7,092 nt of DNA from JAEUPI01 sp035764445 (GCA_035764445.1 DASTZF010000072.1:1-7092), one strand, 5' to 3'. Positions 1 to 5,470 are shown, numbered from the stretch's first letter. A program made the numbers and translations. The notes: generated by a model from the letters alone, not told the origin.

Positions 1-330
1 GGCCTGATCCCCGACTACATGGTCATGGGCGACAAGGGCATGCACGAGATGGCCGAAATGGAGATGCCGCTGCCCGACAACACGTTGCCGATGATGACCG
101 GCCAAGGCCCGTTCGGCGCGATAGGGATGGGTGGCATGTTCAGCGTCATCAAGGTGCGCGACGACGTCAAGCGCGGCGACTACAGCGACCCCGGGCCCTA
201 CAGGCACCCGGCCGGTACCGTGGCCAGCGAGTTCACCGGCGACATGCCGCGGCCTGCGCGAGCTACCGGACCGAAGAGTGACGGCCGCACGTTGCAAGTG
301 CGCAAGCCCGACGGCCACGGCGGCCATTGA
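1..330 (+). CDS. Multicopper oxidase (copper oxidase), C-terminal fragment cut by the window edge
   Basis: The reading frame is open from base 1 (Gly-Leu-Ile-Pro-Asp-Tyr...) to TGA at 328-330, so only the last 109 residues are present. They match what I recall of the extreme C-terminus of the periplasmic copper-resistance type of multicopper oxidase: a Met-rich stretch (MHEMAEMEMPLP), then LPMMTGQGPFG and GGMFSVIKVRDD, with a polar His-rich tail ending GHGGH. In this family the type-1/trinuclear copper motif (HCHxxHH...M) lies shortly before this segment, so it should fall just upstream of base 1 and cannot be checked here. Such enzymes oxidise Cu(I) to the less toxic Cu(II) in the periplasm. 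The gene is followed after 12 bases by a cupredoxin gene, consistent with one transcript. The family call is good; exact CopA/McoC/CueO-type membership is not determinable. Confidence 0.85.
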   Translation, partial: GLIPDYMVMGDKGMHEMAEMEMPLPDNTLPMMTGQGPFGAIGMGGMFSVIKVRDDVKRGDYSDPGPYRHPAGTVASEFTGDMPRPARATGPKSDGRTLQVRKPDGHGGH

Positions 331-342
331 AGGAGAGCATCG

Positions 343-840
343 ATGTGCAAGCCATTGCAGGCCTTGGCCGCCATCGCGGTCGCACTGTGTGCCGGCGCGA
401 CGCTGGCCCACGGCGACGACGCCCACCCCGCCAAGAAGCCAGCCTACGACGCGTCGAAGGTCGAGGAGCGCGCGTTCGGCCGCGAGGGCAACCCGCGAAA
501 GGTCACCCGCGTGATACGGCTCGACATGACCGATGCGTTCCGCTTCACACCGTCGGACGTGACCGTCAGGCGCGGCGAGACCGTGAAGTTCGTGGTCTCC
601 AACAGCGGCCAGCAGATGCACGAGATGGTGCTCGGCACCGTGGCGGAGCTGAAGGAGCACGCCGAGCTGATGAAGAAGTTCCCGACCATGGAGCATGCCG
701 ACGCCAACATGGCGCACGTGAAGCCGGGCGCCAAGGGCGAGATCGTCTGGCAGTTCACGAAGGTCGGCGAGTACCAGTTCGCCTGCCTGATCCCCGGCCA
801 CTACGAGGCCGGCATGGTCGGCAAGGTCATCGTGAAGTGA
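343..840 (+). CDS. Periplasmic cupredoxin (blue-copper protein)
   Basis: This 165-residue protein has a signal peptide (Met1 to about Ala22, hydrophobic AAIAVALCAGATLA, cleavage near LAHGDD). The mature part carries a plastocyanin-like cupredoxin domain (about 55-165). The type-1 copper ligands are visible in the expected order: His93 in the MHEM segment, then Cys148, His153 and Met158 in the C-terminal loop CLIPGHYEAGM (C-x4-H-x4-M). The protein ends right after the last beta strand (GKVIVK). The start is supported by AAGGAG about 8 bases before the ATG, which lies 12 bases after the multicopper oxidase stop. The insertion between the first ligand and the C-terminal loop (about 100-128) is rich in Met and His and could bind additional copper. 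The likely role is periplasmic copper binding or electron transfer beside the oxidase; the physiological partner is inferred from neighbourhood only. Confidence 0.9.
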   Translation: MCKPLQALAAIAVALCAGATLAHGDDAHPAKKPAYDASKVEERAFGREGNPRKVTRVIRLDMTDAFRFTPSDVTVRRGETVKFVVSNSGQQMHEMVLGTVAELKEHAELMKKFPTMEHADANMAHVKPGAKGEIVWQFTKVGEYQFACLIPGHYEAGMVGKVIVK

Positions 841-884
841 CCGCTCCGCGGCCGACCTCCCATTCATTCAAGGAAGCCAGTTCA

Positions 885-1223
885 ATGAAAGTTCAATTTG
901 CCCTCGCCGCCACCCTCATCGCCTGCATGCCCCCCGCATGGTCCCAGACCAACGCCAACGACCACGCCGCTCATCACGCGGCCTCGGCACCGTCGATCGC
1001 GGCAATGGCCGATGGCGAGGTGAGAAAGATCGACAAGGCGCAGGCGAAGGTCACGTTGCGTCACGGACCGATCGCCAACCTCGACATGCCGAGCATGACG
1101 ATGGTCTTCAAGGTCGCCGACGCGAAGATGCTCGACGCAATCAGCGAGGGCGACAAGGTGCAGTTCGCGGCCGACAAGGTGAACGGCGTCTACACCGTGA
1201 TCGCCATCAAGGCGGTGAAGTGA
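885..1223 (+). CDS. CusF-like periplasmic copper-binding protein
   Basis: This 112-residue protein has a signal peptide (Met1 to about Ser20) and a short His-rich linker (HAAHHAA, 27-33), then one CusF_Ec-type OB-fold domain (about 42-112). The family signature is visible: GEVRKID, then VTLRHGPI, then MPSMTMVFKV, then GDKVQF. By comparison with E. coli CusF, the Cu(I)/Ag(I) ligands are His60, Met71 and Met73. The residue equivalent to the tryptophan that caps the metal by cation-pi contact is Met68 here. An in-frame ATG lies far upstream at 327, but it would run through the cupredoxin gene in another frame. The ATG at 885 has AAGGAAG about 8 bases before it and gives a proper signal peptide. 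It follows the cupredoxin by 44 bases and is probably co-transcribed. It may deliver copper to a Cus-type efflux system outside the window. Confidence 0.88.
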   Translation: MKVQFALAATLIACMPPAWSQTNANDHAAHHAASAPSIAAMADGEVRKIDKAQAKVTLRHGPIANLDMPSMTMVFKVADAKMLDAISEGDKVQFAADKVNGVYTVIAIKAVK

Positions 1224-1235
1224 GCATCGCAGGCG

Positions 1236-1276
1236 TTGACGTGGGTCAAGACCGAGCGAGTGCCGTTGCATATCCT
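1236..1276 (+). promoter_or_regulatory. Candidate FNR/Anr-type promoter (class II) for the His-rich small gene
   Basis: A perfect inverted repeat TTGAC-N4-GTCAA occupies 1236-1249, close to the FNR/Anr/FixK consensus TTGAT-N4-ATCAA (the C/G variants are common in proteobacteria). A plausible -10 element, TATCCT, lies at 1271-1276. A start near 1283-1284 would put the box centre (1242.5) at about -41, the position used by FNR-type activators at class II promoters. The next gene begins at 1304, giving a leader of about 20 bases containing its Shine-Dalgarno. No good -35 hexamer sits 17 bases before the -10, as expected for an activator-dependent promoter. The site geometry is seen; regulation is inferred. 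Confidence 0.55.
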
Positions 1277-1303
1277 GTGTTGGCAATCCACAGGAGTACC
1301 GCC

Positions 1304-1552
1304 ATGCGCGCGTTGACCTACGGTCTGTCAATCGTTGCCGTCATCGCCCTTGTTACCGTCGCGATGGCTGCTGAGAACGCGCCGGCCGCTGCCCCGGCCA
1401 CCACCGCGTCGAAGTCCACGCAGTGCGGCAACATGAAGCGCCACGATCACGCTGCAGAGCGCGGCGCGCACAAGCCGCAGTCGGCCGACTGCCCCGCGGC
1501 TGCCGCATCGGCGAGCGAGCCGCTGCACGACCATCGGGCCGTTCACAAGTAG
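1304..1552 (+). CDS. Small secreted His/Cys-containing protein, possibly metal-binding
   Basis: This is an 82-residue protein of no family I recognise. Residues 1-22 are a clear signal peptide (hydrophobic IVAVIALVTVAMA, cleavage near AMA|AEN). The mature 60 residues are an Ala/Pro-rich linker (about 23-36) followed by a polar part with two Cys (41, 63) and six His (47, 49, 56, 75, 77, 81), including HDH twice (47-49 and 75-77). The two Cys could form a periplasmic disulfide or bind metal. I chose the ATG at 1304 because CAGGAG lies 7 bases upstream and the signal peptide starts there; the same frame is open further upstream but overlaps cusF. It stands 80 bases after the CusF-like gene and has its own candidate promoter, so it may be regulated separately. 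A copper/metal-buffering role is an inference from composition and neighbours. Confidence 0.65.
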   Translation: MRALTYGLSIVAVIALVTVAMAAENAPAAAPATTASKSTQCGNMKRHDHAAERGAHKPQSADCPAAAASASEPLHDHRAVHK

Positions 1553-1803
1553 CCCAGTCCGAATCGCCCAGAGAGCTGACAGGGAGTGAGGGCGCCGCTC
1601 TCGCTGGGATGCCTATGGCTCGAAAGCCCTCGGCGGGCCGCGGCGTCTCGAGCGGCCGAAGTGCTAGCTGTCCCCAGCCGACGTCACGCCAAAGCACCGA
1701 ACTTGTTGCCCACGGCACGGTTGCCTCAAAGCCAACGAACTCGTGCAAGGCGACGCTGGCTTGGTTTGGAAGGCGTCAGTTCGCATGCCTGCCGGAAGGA
1801 GCA
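1553..1803. other. Gene-free spacer between the copper and arsenic gene blocks
   Basis: The two operons converge here: the plus-strand copper block ends at 1552 and the minus-strand aquaporin gene ends at 1804. I see no supported gene; open frames crossing it lack recognisable motifs or ribosome sites. It contains one copy of a diverged direct repeat directly after the stop codon (1558-1593). It also holds a GC-rich inverted repeat, GGCCGC at 1636-1641 pairing with GCGGCC at 1652-1657. No T-run follows that hairpin on either strand, so an intrinsic terminator cannot be claimed. Confidence 0.6.
1558..1593 (+). repeat. Diverged direct repeat, copy 1 (partner at 3863-3905)
   Basis: TCCGAATCGCCCAGA at 1558-1572 matches 14 of 15 bases at 3863-3877. 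The 20 bases at 1574-1593, containing CAGGGAGTG, match 18 of 20 at 3886-3905. Copy 1 has 1 base between the two blocks where copy 2 has 8. Weaker similarity may continue to the right of both copies. It begins 5 bases after the stop codon of the small His-rich gene. The two copies are in the same orientation and bracket the arsenic operon. The nature of the element is unknown. Confidence 0.6.
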
Positions 1804-2484
1804 CTATGTCTCCTGCGGCTGGTGCGAAGGTGCCTGGCGGCGGCGTTCTAGGGCGCCGTGCAAGCCGAGCCCGATGGCCGCACCGATGACTTCTGCAGCG
1901 ACGAATGCGGGCGCGCTGGCGGGCGCGATGCCGGCAAAGCTGTCGGTGAGCATGCGCCCGAACACGGCCGCCGGGTTCGCGAACGACGTGGACGCGGTGA
2001 ACCAGTACGCCACGCCGATGTAGGCGGCGACCATGGCCGACATTCGACCTTGGGGAGCGCGCAGGATCACGAGCAGGAGACCCGCCGTCGCGACCACTTC
2101 AGCGATCCACTGCCCGTAGCCACTCCGAATCTTCGTGGACCACTGCAGAATGTTCATGTCGAACATCGCGTGTGCGAGCCATGCGCCCAGCACTGCGCCC
2201 ACCAGTTGCACGCCGATGTAGGGCACGAGCTCCGCACGTCGCAGTTCGCCGCGACACGCCATGACCGCGCTGACGACAGGATTGAAGTGCGCCCCGCTCA
2301 CGGGACCCAACACCTCGATCAACACGTACAAGCCGCCTACCGTCGCCAGCGCGTTGGCCAGCAGCGCGATCGCCGCGTTGCCGCCGGCCAGGCGCTCGCC
2401 CATCACCCCCGAGCCGATGACGATGGTCAGCAGCAGCGCCGTCCCGAGCCCCTCAGCCAACAGCTTGCGGGCGCTCGTGCTCAT
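1804..2484 (-). CDS. aqpS: MIP-family aquaporin/aquaglyceroporin of the ars operon (AqpS-like arsenite channel)
   Basis: This 226-residue membrane protein has about six hydrophobic segments and the two half-helix pore loops of the MIP family. The first pore motif is SGAHFNPVVS, with Asn68-Pro69-Val70 replacing the usual NPA; the second is TSFANPAAVF, with Asn170-Pro171-Ala172. The residue after the second motif is Ala173, where water channels and GlpF have the selectivity-filter arginine, implying a wider, less selective pore. The ATG at 2484 shares one base with the arsC stop codon (TGATG) and has GGAAG upstream. A longer frame to 2718 only overlaps arsC. In Sinorhizobium meliloti, AqpS in an ars operon passes arsenite outward after arsenate reduction; the same role fits here because no ArsB or Acr3 pump gene is present in the operon. 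The family call is firm; the substrate is inferred from context. Confidence 0.88.
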   Translation of the reverse strand: MSTSARKLLAEGLGTALLLTIVIGSGVMGERLAGGNAAIALLANALATVGGLYVLIEVLGPVSGAHFNPVVSAVMACRGELRRAELVPYIGVQLVGAVLGAWLAHAMFDMNILQWSTKIRSGYGQWIAEVVATAGLLLVILRAPQGRMSAMVAAYIGVAYWFTASTSFANPAAVFGRMLTDSFAGIAPASAPAFVAAEVIGAAIGLGLHGALERRRQAPSHQPQET

Positions 2485-2978
2485 CAGCTGCTTCCGATGC
2501 GCCGGACTTCCTGGCGCAGCATCATCGAGTCGAGGTGCTCGATTGGCAAAGCCAGCATCAGCTCCAGCCGGCGCTTGAGCGTGAGCGCCGTGTCGTGGAA
2601 CGCCAGTCGCCTGGCCTCGTCGGAGCCTTGAACCGCTGCGGGGTCCACCATGCCCCAGTGCGCTGTCATCGGTTGGCCCGGCCAGATCGGACACACCTCG
2701 CCCGCGGCCTGATCGCACACGGTGAAGACGAAGTCCATCTGCGGCGCTCCCGGCCGCGCGAACTCATCCCACGGTTTGCTGCGAAGCCCGTCGGTCGGGA
2801 TGCGCAAGGCGCGGAGCTCCTCGAGCGCGAGCCGGTGCACCGCGCCCTTGGGGTGGCTGCCGGCCGAGTACGCCCTGAAGCGGCCAACGCCAAGCTCGTT
2901 CATCAACGCTTCGGCCAGGATGGACCTGGCCGAGTTGCCGGTGCAAATGAAGAGAACGTTGTGGATCCTGACTGCCAT
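2484..2978 (-). CDS. arsC: Arsenate reductase, low-molecular-weight phosphatase type (thioredoxin-coupled class)
   Basis: This 164-residue protein belongs to the low-molecular-weight tyrosine-phosphatase fold. The P-loop CX5R is near the N-terminus: Cys12-Thr-Gly-Asn-Ser-Ala-Arg18. Two further cysteines, Cys88 (VFTVCD) and Cys96 (EVCPIWPG), are placed to form the intramolecular relay used by thioredoxin-linked arsenate reductases. The HWGMVDPA segment supplies the conserved Asp112. It reduces As(V) to As(III) in the cytoplasm. I start it at ATG 2978 because VRIHNVLFICTGNSAR follows directly and matches the family's usual N-terminus; the frame remains open to 3050 but that extension overlaps arsI. 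The start lies 4 bases after the arsI stop and has no strong Shine-Dalgarno, suggesting translational coupling. Its own stop overlaps the aquaporin start by one base. The reductant class (thioredoxin rather than mycothiol) is inferred from the cysteine pattern. Confidence 0.92.
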   Translation of the reverse strand: MAVRIHNVLFICTGNSARSILAEALMNELGVGRFRAYSAGSHPKGAVHRLALEELRALRIPTDGLRSKPWDEFARPGAPQMDFVFTVCDQAAGEVCPIWPGQPMTAHWGMVDPAAVQGSDEARRLAFHDTALTLKRRLELMLALPIEHLDSMMLRQEVRRIGSS

Positions 2979-2982
2979 GACT

Positions 2983-3459
2983 TCAGCAGCACGACGTTGC
3001 TGACTTGACGGGGATCCCGACCGGTTTGCCGCGCGGAGCATCGCCGGCACAGCAGGCGGTGCTTTCCTTGGCGGCTGGGGTCGATTCGCTGAACGTCGGG
3101 ATGCTGTGCAGCGTGTGGAACTGCTCCCACGGGATGCCCTGCGGGTCGGTCACCCAGTACTTGTCGCTGCGCGCGTAGCAGCAAGTGGTCTCGCCGACAT
3201 CCTGCAGCGTCAGGTCGGCCGCTTCGGCCTGCGCCTTCAGTGCGACCAGCTCCTCCTCGGTGTCGGTCTGGATCCCCAGGTGATCGACCCCCAGCTTCCC
3301 GCCGCGGGTGGAGATCGCGAAGTTGATGCGCGGGTCTTCGAGCATCCACTTGGCGTAGTCGCTTTCCACGCGCGTGGGCTGGGCCGCGAACATCTTCGAG
3401 TAGAAGGCGATGCTCGCCTGCAGATCCTGGACGTGGACGTGGACGTGGAATCGCTTCAT
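2983..3459 (-). CDS. arsI: ArsI, nonheme-iron C-As lyase (ArsI/CadI family glyoxalase-fold protein)
   Basis: This 158-residue protein has a single vicinal-oxygen-chelate (glyoxalase/bleomycin resistance) domain, about 1-120. The family hallmark is the vicinal Cys93-Cys94 in GETTCCYARSDKYWVTDP, which binds the trivalent organoarsenical. Candidate Fe(II) ligands are an N-terminal His (His5 or His7 in FHVHVHV), His60 (VDHLGIQ) and Glu112 (PWEQFHT). Characterised ArsI proteins cleave the carbon-arsenic bond of methylarsenite and of reduced aromatic arsenicals, releasing arsenite. The tail after residue 120 is flexible and holds two more Cys pairs (136-137 and 157-158, the latter at the C-terminus). 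The ATG at 3459 has AAGGAG 7 bases upstream; the gene follows arsR by 32 bases and precedes arsC by 4. CadI is a homologue named for cadmium induction, but position next to arsR and arsC favours ArsI. Confidence 0.9.
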   Translation of the reverse strand: MKRFHVHVHVQDLQASIAFYSKMFAAQPTRVESDYAKWMLEDPRINFAISTRGGKLGVDHLGIQTDTEEELVALKAQAEAADLTLQDVGETTCCYARSDKYWVTDPQGIPWEQFHTLHSIPTFSESTPAAKESTACCAGDAPRGKPVGIPVKSATSCC

Positions 3460-3491
3460 TGCTCAACTCCTTGGCGAGGCAAACGATGGAA

Positions 3492-3818
3492 TCAGCAGCC
3501 GCAAGCAGCTGTCGTGGTCTGAACCCCGCACGACGCGCCCTGGCAGCAGTTTTCGGTGAGGTAGCCGAGCAGGCCATTCATCTGGTCGTAGGCCGCCCGG
3601 TAGATGATGTGTCGGCTCGCCCGCTCCTGAGTCACCAAGCCGGCAGCCGCCAGTTCCTTCAAGTGGAAGGACAGCGTGGTGGCGGGGATGTTCAGGCCGT
3701 CCTGCATCACGCCGGGCGTGAGCCCTGCGGGGCCCGAGACGACGAGCGCCCGGAACACCTGAAGGCGGATCGGATGAGCGAGCGCGGCAAGCGCGATGAC
3801 AACCTGGTTTTCGGTCAT
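3492..3818 (-). CDS. arsR: ArsR family arsenic-responsive repressor with C-terminal Cys triad
   Basis: This 108-residue winged-helix repressor starts the ars operon. The N-terminus IALAALAHPIRLQVFRAL is typical of the family. The recognition helix region is about 45-60 (PATTLSFHLKELAAAGLV), followed by the beta wing (VTQERASRHIIYRA). It lacks the classical CVC metal site of plasmid R773 ArsR in the alpha3 region. Instead it has Cys91-Cys92 and Cys97 (NCCQGASC) plus a terminal Cys106-Gly-Cys108. A CCx4-5C pattern near the C-terminus is the As(III) site known from the Acidithiobacillus ferrooxidans type of ArsR, so this protein is placed in that class. The ATG at 3818 gives the usual N-terminus, but its Shine-Dalgarno is weak. 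It should repress its own operon and be released by As(III), possibly also by methylarsenite given arsI next door. I found no convincing operator palindrome upstream. Confidence 0.9.
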   Translation of the reverse strand: MTENQVVIALAALAHPIRLQVFRALVVSGPAGLTPGVMQDGLNIPATTLSFHLKELAAAGLVTQERASRHIIYRAAYDQMNGLLGYLTENCCQGASCGVQTTTAACGC

Positions 3819-3862
3819 GCGCCCATCTTACCAGGATTCTCGCATCATGGGACGGCCTCAGT

Positions 3863-3905
3863 TCCGAATCACCCAGACCTCAGACAGCTGGCAGGGAGTG
3901 CGGGC
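3863..3905 (+). repeat. Diverged direct repeat, copy 2 (partner at 1558-1593)
   Basis: TCCGAATCACCCAGA at 3863-3877 and the 20 bases at 3886-3905 (AGCTGGCAGGGAGTG then CGGGC) correspond to copy 1 with 14/15 and 18/20 matches, separated here by 8 bases. The copy lies 45-87 bases upstream of the arsR start, within the region that should hold the ars promoter. It is therefore either a boundary sequence of the ars segment or part of a leader. No transposase gene lies between the copies. Confidence 0.6.
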
Positions 3906-3966
3906 ACCCGTCTCGCGGTACTCCCCGCCGCTGGACGAAAGTGCGTAGGCTCATGGACGGTCGCGA

Positions 3967-4872
3967 TCAACGACGGCTATAGAGGTAGTTGTCCGGCAAG
4001 CCGAGGCGCCGACACCCTTGCACCGCAGGGTTCGAGGCGAGCATGAGGCGATCCAGTGCGCCACCGGACGCACGAACCAGTCGCCGTTGCCACGGCGCGA
4101 GGGCCCACTGCTTTCCCAGGCCGATGCGGTCGCGCAGCCCCTCGGGAATGATCTGGATCGACGCCCGGATCAAAACACCCTGCAGAGGTCGCAAGGGCTC
4201 GGGCAGCGCGGCCACGTGGCGCATGATGCTCAGGAACTCGAGCACGACGTCCGACCCCTCCAGTTGCTCGCCCATGCGGTCGAAGAGCGCCTCCACCGCA
4301 GCCGCAGAAGCGGGCGCCGACGCCGCGCCGTAGCGTTCCGCGGCCGGCACGGACTCCGCATAAAAGCGATCGCGCTCAAGCGGGCTGAGCGGTCGAACGT
4401 AGGCGTGGTAGGCCTCGACGAAGCCAAAGCACGCCGTCGTGTGAACCCACTCGAGCAGCTCGGGGTCGGTCGCGCGGAAGGAGCGTCCGTCGGATGCCAC
4501 GCCGTGGATCAGCGCGTGCCGGCGGGTCACGTTGTCGATCATCGATTCGGCACGACTGCGTGACCCGTACACCGTCATCATCGCCGCGTAGCCGGTGCGC
4601 CGCATCCTCTCCAGCGGTCGCTCCCGGAACGACGTGTTTTGCCAGACCCCGCTGCGCACGCGCGGTTCGGCGAGCTCCAGCACCACCGCCGTCACGCCGC
4701 CGATGAACAGCGCGAGCGGATTCTTGAACACCTGCCACGTGATCGAGTCAGGAGCGACCAGGGCGGGCTCGTGCAGCGGGTGGAGGAAGTCGTCGTTCGC
4801 GAGGCCATGGGGCCAGATCAACTGCGTGAGCCCGGTCTCCAGCCGATGTCGAAGGAGCGTGGGAAGCCGCAC
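3967..4872 (-). CDS. MpaB/DUF2236 family oxygenase-like protein
   Basis: This 301-residue protein belongs to the DUF2236 family (named oxygenase MpaB family; relatives include fungal MpaB' and the heme-dependent rubber oxygenase Lcp). Recognisable stretches are NPLALFIGGVTAVVLELAEPRVR (about 51-73), the Arg/His-rich RRHALIHGV (117-125), DPELLEWVHTTACFGFVEAYHAYV (136-159) and AERYG. Candidate heme- or metal-binding residues are His119, His123 and His144; which are ligands cannot be decided from one sequence. The start is GTG at 4872. An in-frame stop sits two codons upstream and no ATG occurs in the first 89 codons, so GTG is the best choice despite a poor Shine-Dalgarno. It lies 94 bases after the DUF1348 gene in the same direction and may be co-transcribed. 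The substrate is unknown; nothing here suggests a metal-resistance role. Confidence 0.82.
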   Translation of the reverse strand: MRLPTLLRHRLETGLTQLIWPHGLANDDFLHPLHEPALVAPDSITWQVFKNPLALFIGGVTAVVLELAEPRVRSGVWQNTSFRERPLERMRRTGYAAMMTVYGSRSRAESMIDNVTRRHALIHGVASDGRSFRATDPELLEWVHTTACFGFVEAYHAYVRPLSPLERDRFYAESVPAAERYGAASAPASAAAVEALFDRMGEQLEGSDVVLEFLSIMRHVAALPEPLRPLQGVLIRASIQIIPEGLRDRIGLGKQWALAPWQRRLVRASGGALDRLMLASNPAVQGCRRLGLPDNYLYSRR

Positions 4873-4966
4873 GGATCAGAGGCTTCGCGTGCGGCTGCGC
4901 GCGGCAGCACCTCAGCACATCAACGACCGAGCGGTGTCCTGTCGGCTTCTGGAACAGACCCGCGCG

Positions 4967-5446
4967 TCACAGCCCGAGTGCAGACAAGCCGGGGTGATCG
5001 TCAGGCCGCCGTCCGAGTGGCCAGTGGTACTTGCGATCGGAGGCCACGATCGGGAGATCGTTGATGCTCGCGATCCTGCGTCGCATGAACCCCCGGTCAT
5101 CGAACTCCCAGTTCTCGTTGCCGTACGACCGGAACCAGCTGCCAGAGTCGTCGTGCCACTCGTACGCAAAGCGGACCGCGATGCGGTTGCCCTGATATGC
5201 CCACAGCTCCTTGATCAATCGGTACTCGATTTCCTTGCTCCACTTGCGGACCAGAAACTGCTGTATGGCCTCGCGCCCGGCGAAGAACTCAGCGCGATTG
5301 CGCCAGACGCTGTCTGGCGTGTAGGCCATAGACACCCGCTGCGGGTCTCGCGTGTTCCAGGCGTCTTCGGCCACGCGAACCTTCTGCGCTGCGGTTGCCG
5401 TGTCGAACGGCGGAAGGGGTGGGCGCGGTGGTTCGGTCCCTGACAT
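4967..5446 (-). CDS. DUF1348 family (NTF2/SnoaL-like fold) protein
   Basis: This 159-residue protein is a clear member of DUF1348, small NTF2-like proteins of unknown function. Highly conserved stretches include KVRVAEDAWNTRDP (about 22-35), YTPDSVWRNRAEFF, REAIQQFLVRKW, LIKELWAYQGNRIAVRFAYEWHDD, GNENWEFDD, and the ending HWPLGRRPDDHPGLSALGL. The family usually forms a cone-shaped pocket, but no reaction is established. A frame extends upstream to 5545; I chose ATG 5446 because AGGAG lies 8 bases before it and the protein then begins SGTEPPRPPLPPF as in the family. There is no signal peptide, so it is cytoplasmic. The MpaB-like gene follows it. A 40-bp region with a perfect 8-bp inverted repeat lies just upstream. 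Confidence 0.88.
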   Translation of the reverse strand: MSGTEPPRPPLPPFDTATAAQKVRVAEDAWNTRDPQRVSMAYTPDSVWRNRAEFFAGREAIQQFLVRKWSKEIEYRLIKELWAYQGNRIAVRFAYEWHDDSGSWFRSYGNENWEFDDRGFMRRRIASINDLPIVASDRKYHWPLGRRPDDHPGLSALGL

Positions 5447-5470
5447 GGCGTGGTCTCCTGTGCTTCGTAC

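Noticed and set aside
327..884. Long plus-strand frame running from 327 into the CusF-like gene
   Set aside because: It is the CusF frame read backwards through the cupredoxin gene; the upstream part has no domain and contradicts the well-supported cupredoxin frame.
1353..1748. Minus-strand ORF of 131 codons across the spacer after the copper block
   Set aside because: It overlaps the His-rich gene antisense, has no recognisable motif or clear ribosome site, and its composition is that expected of open frames in GC-rich DNA.
1791..1819. Hairpin at the end of the aquaporin gene (GCCG..AGGAG pairing with CTCCT..CGGC)
   Set aside because: It overlaps the stop codon and has no T-run on the minus strand, so it does not qualify as an intrinsic terminator.
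2485..2718. N-terminal extension of the aquaporin frame
   Set aside because: It lies wholly within arsC and is low-complexity; the coupled ATG at 2484 starts the membrane protein normally.
3819..3858. TAAGAT just before arsR as a -10 element
   Set aside because: It would place the transcript start at the arsR ATG and has no matching -35; too weak to report as a promoter.
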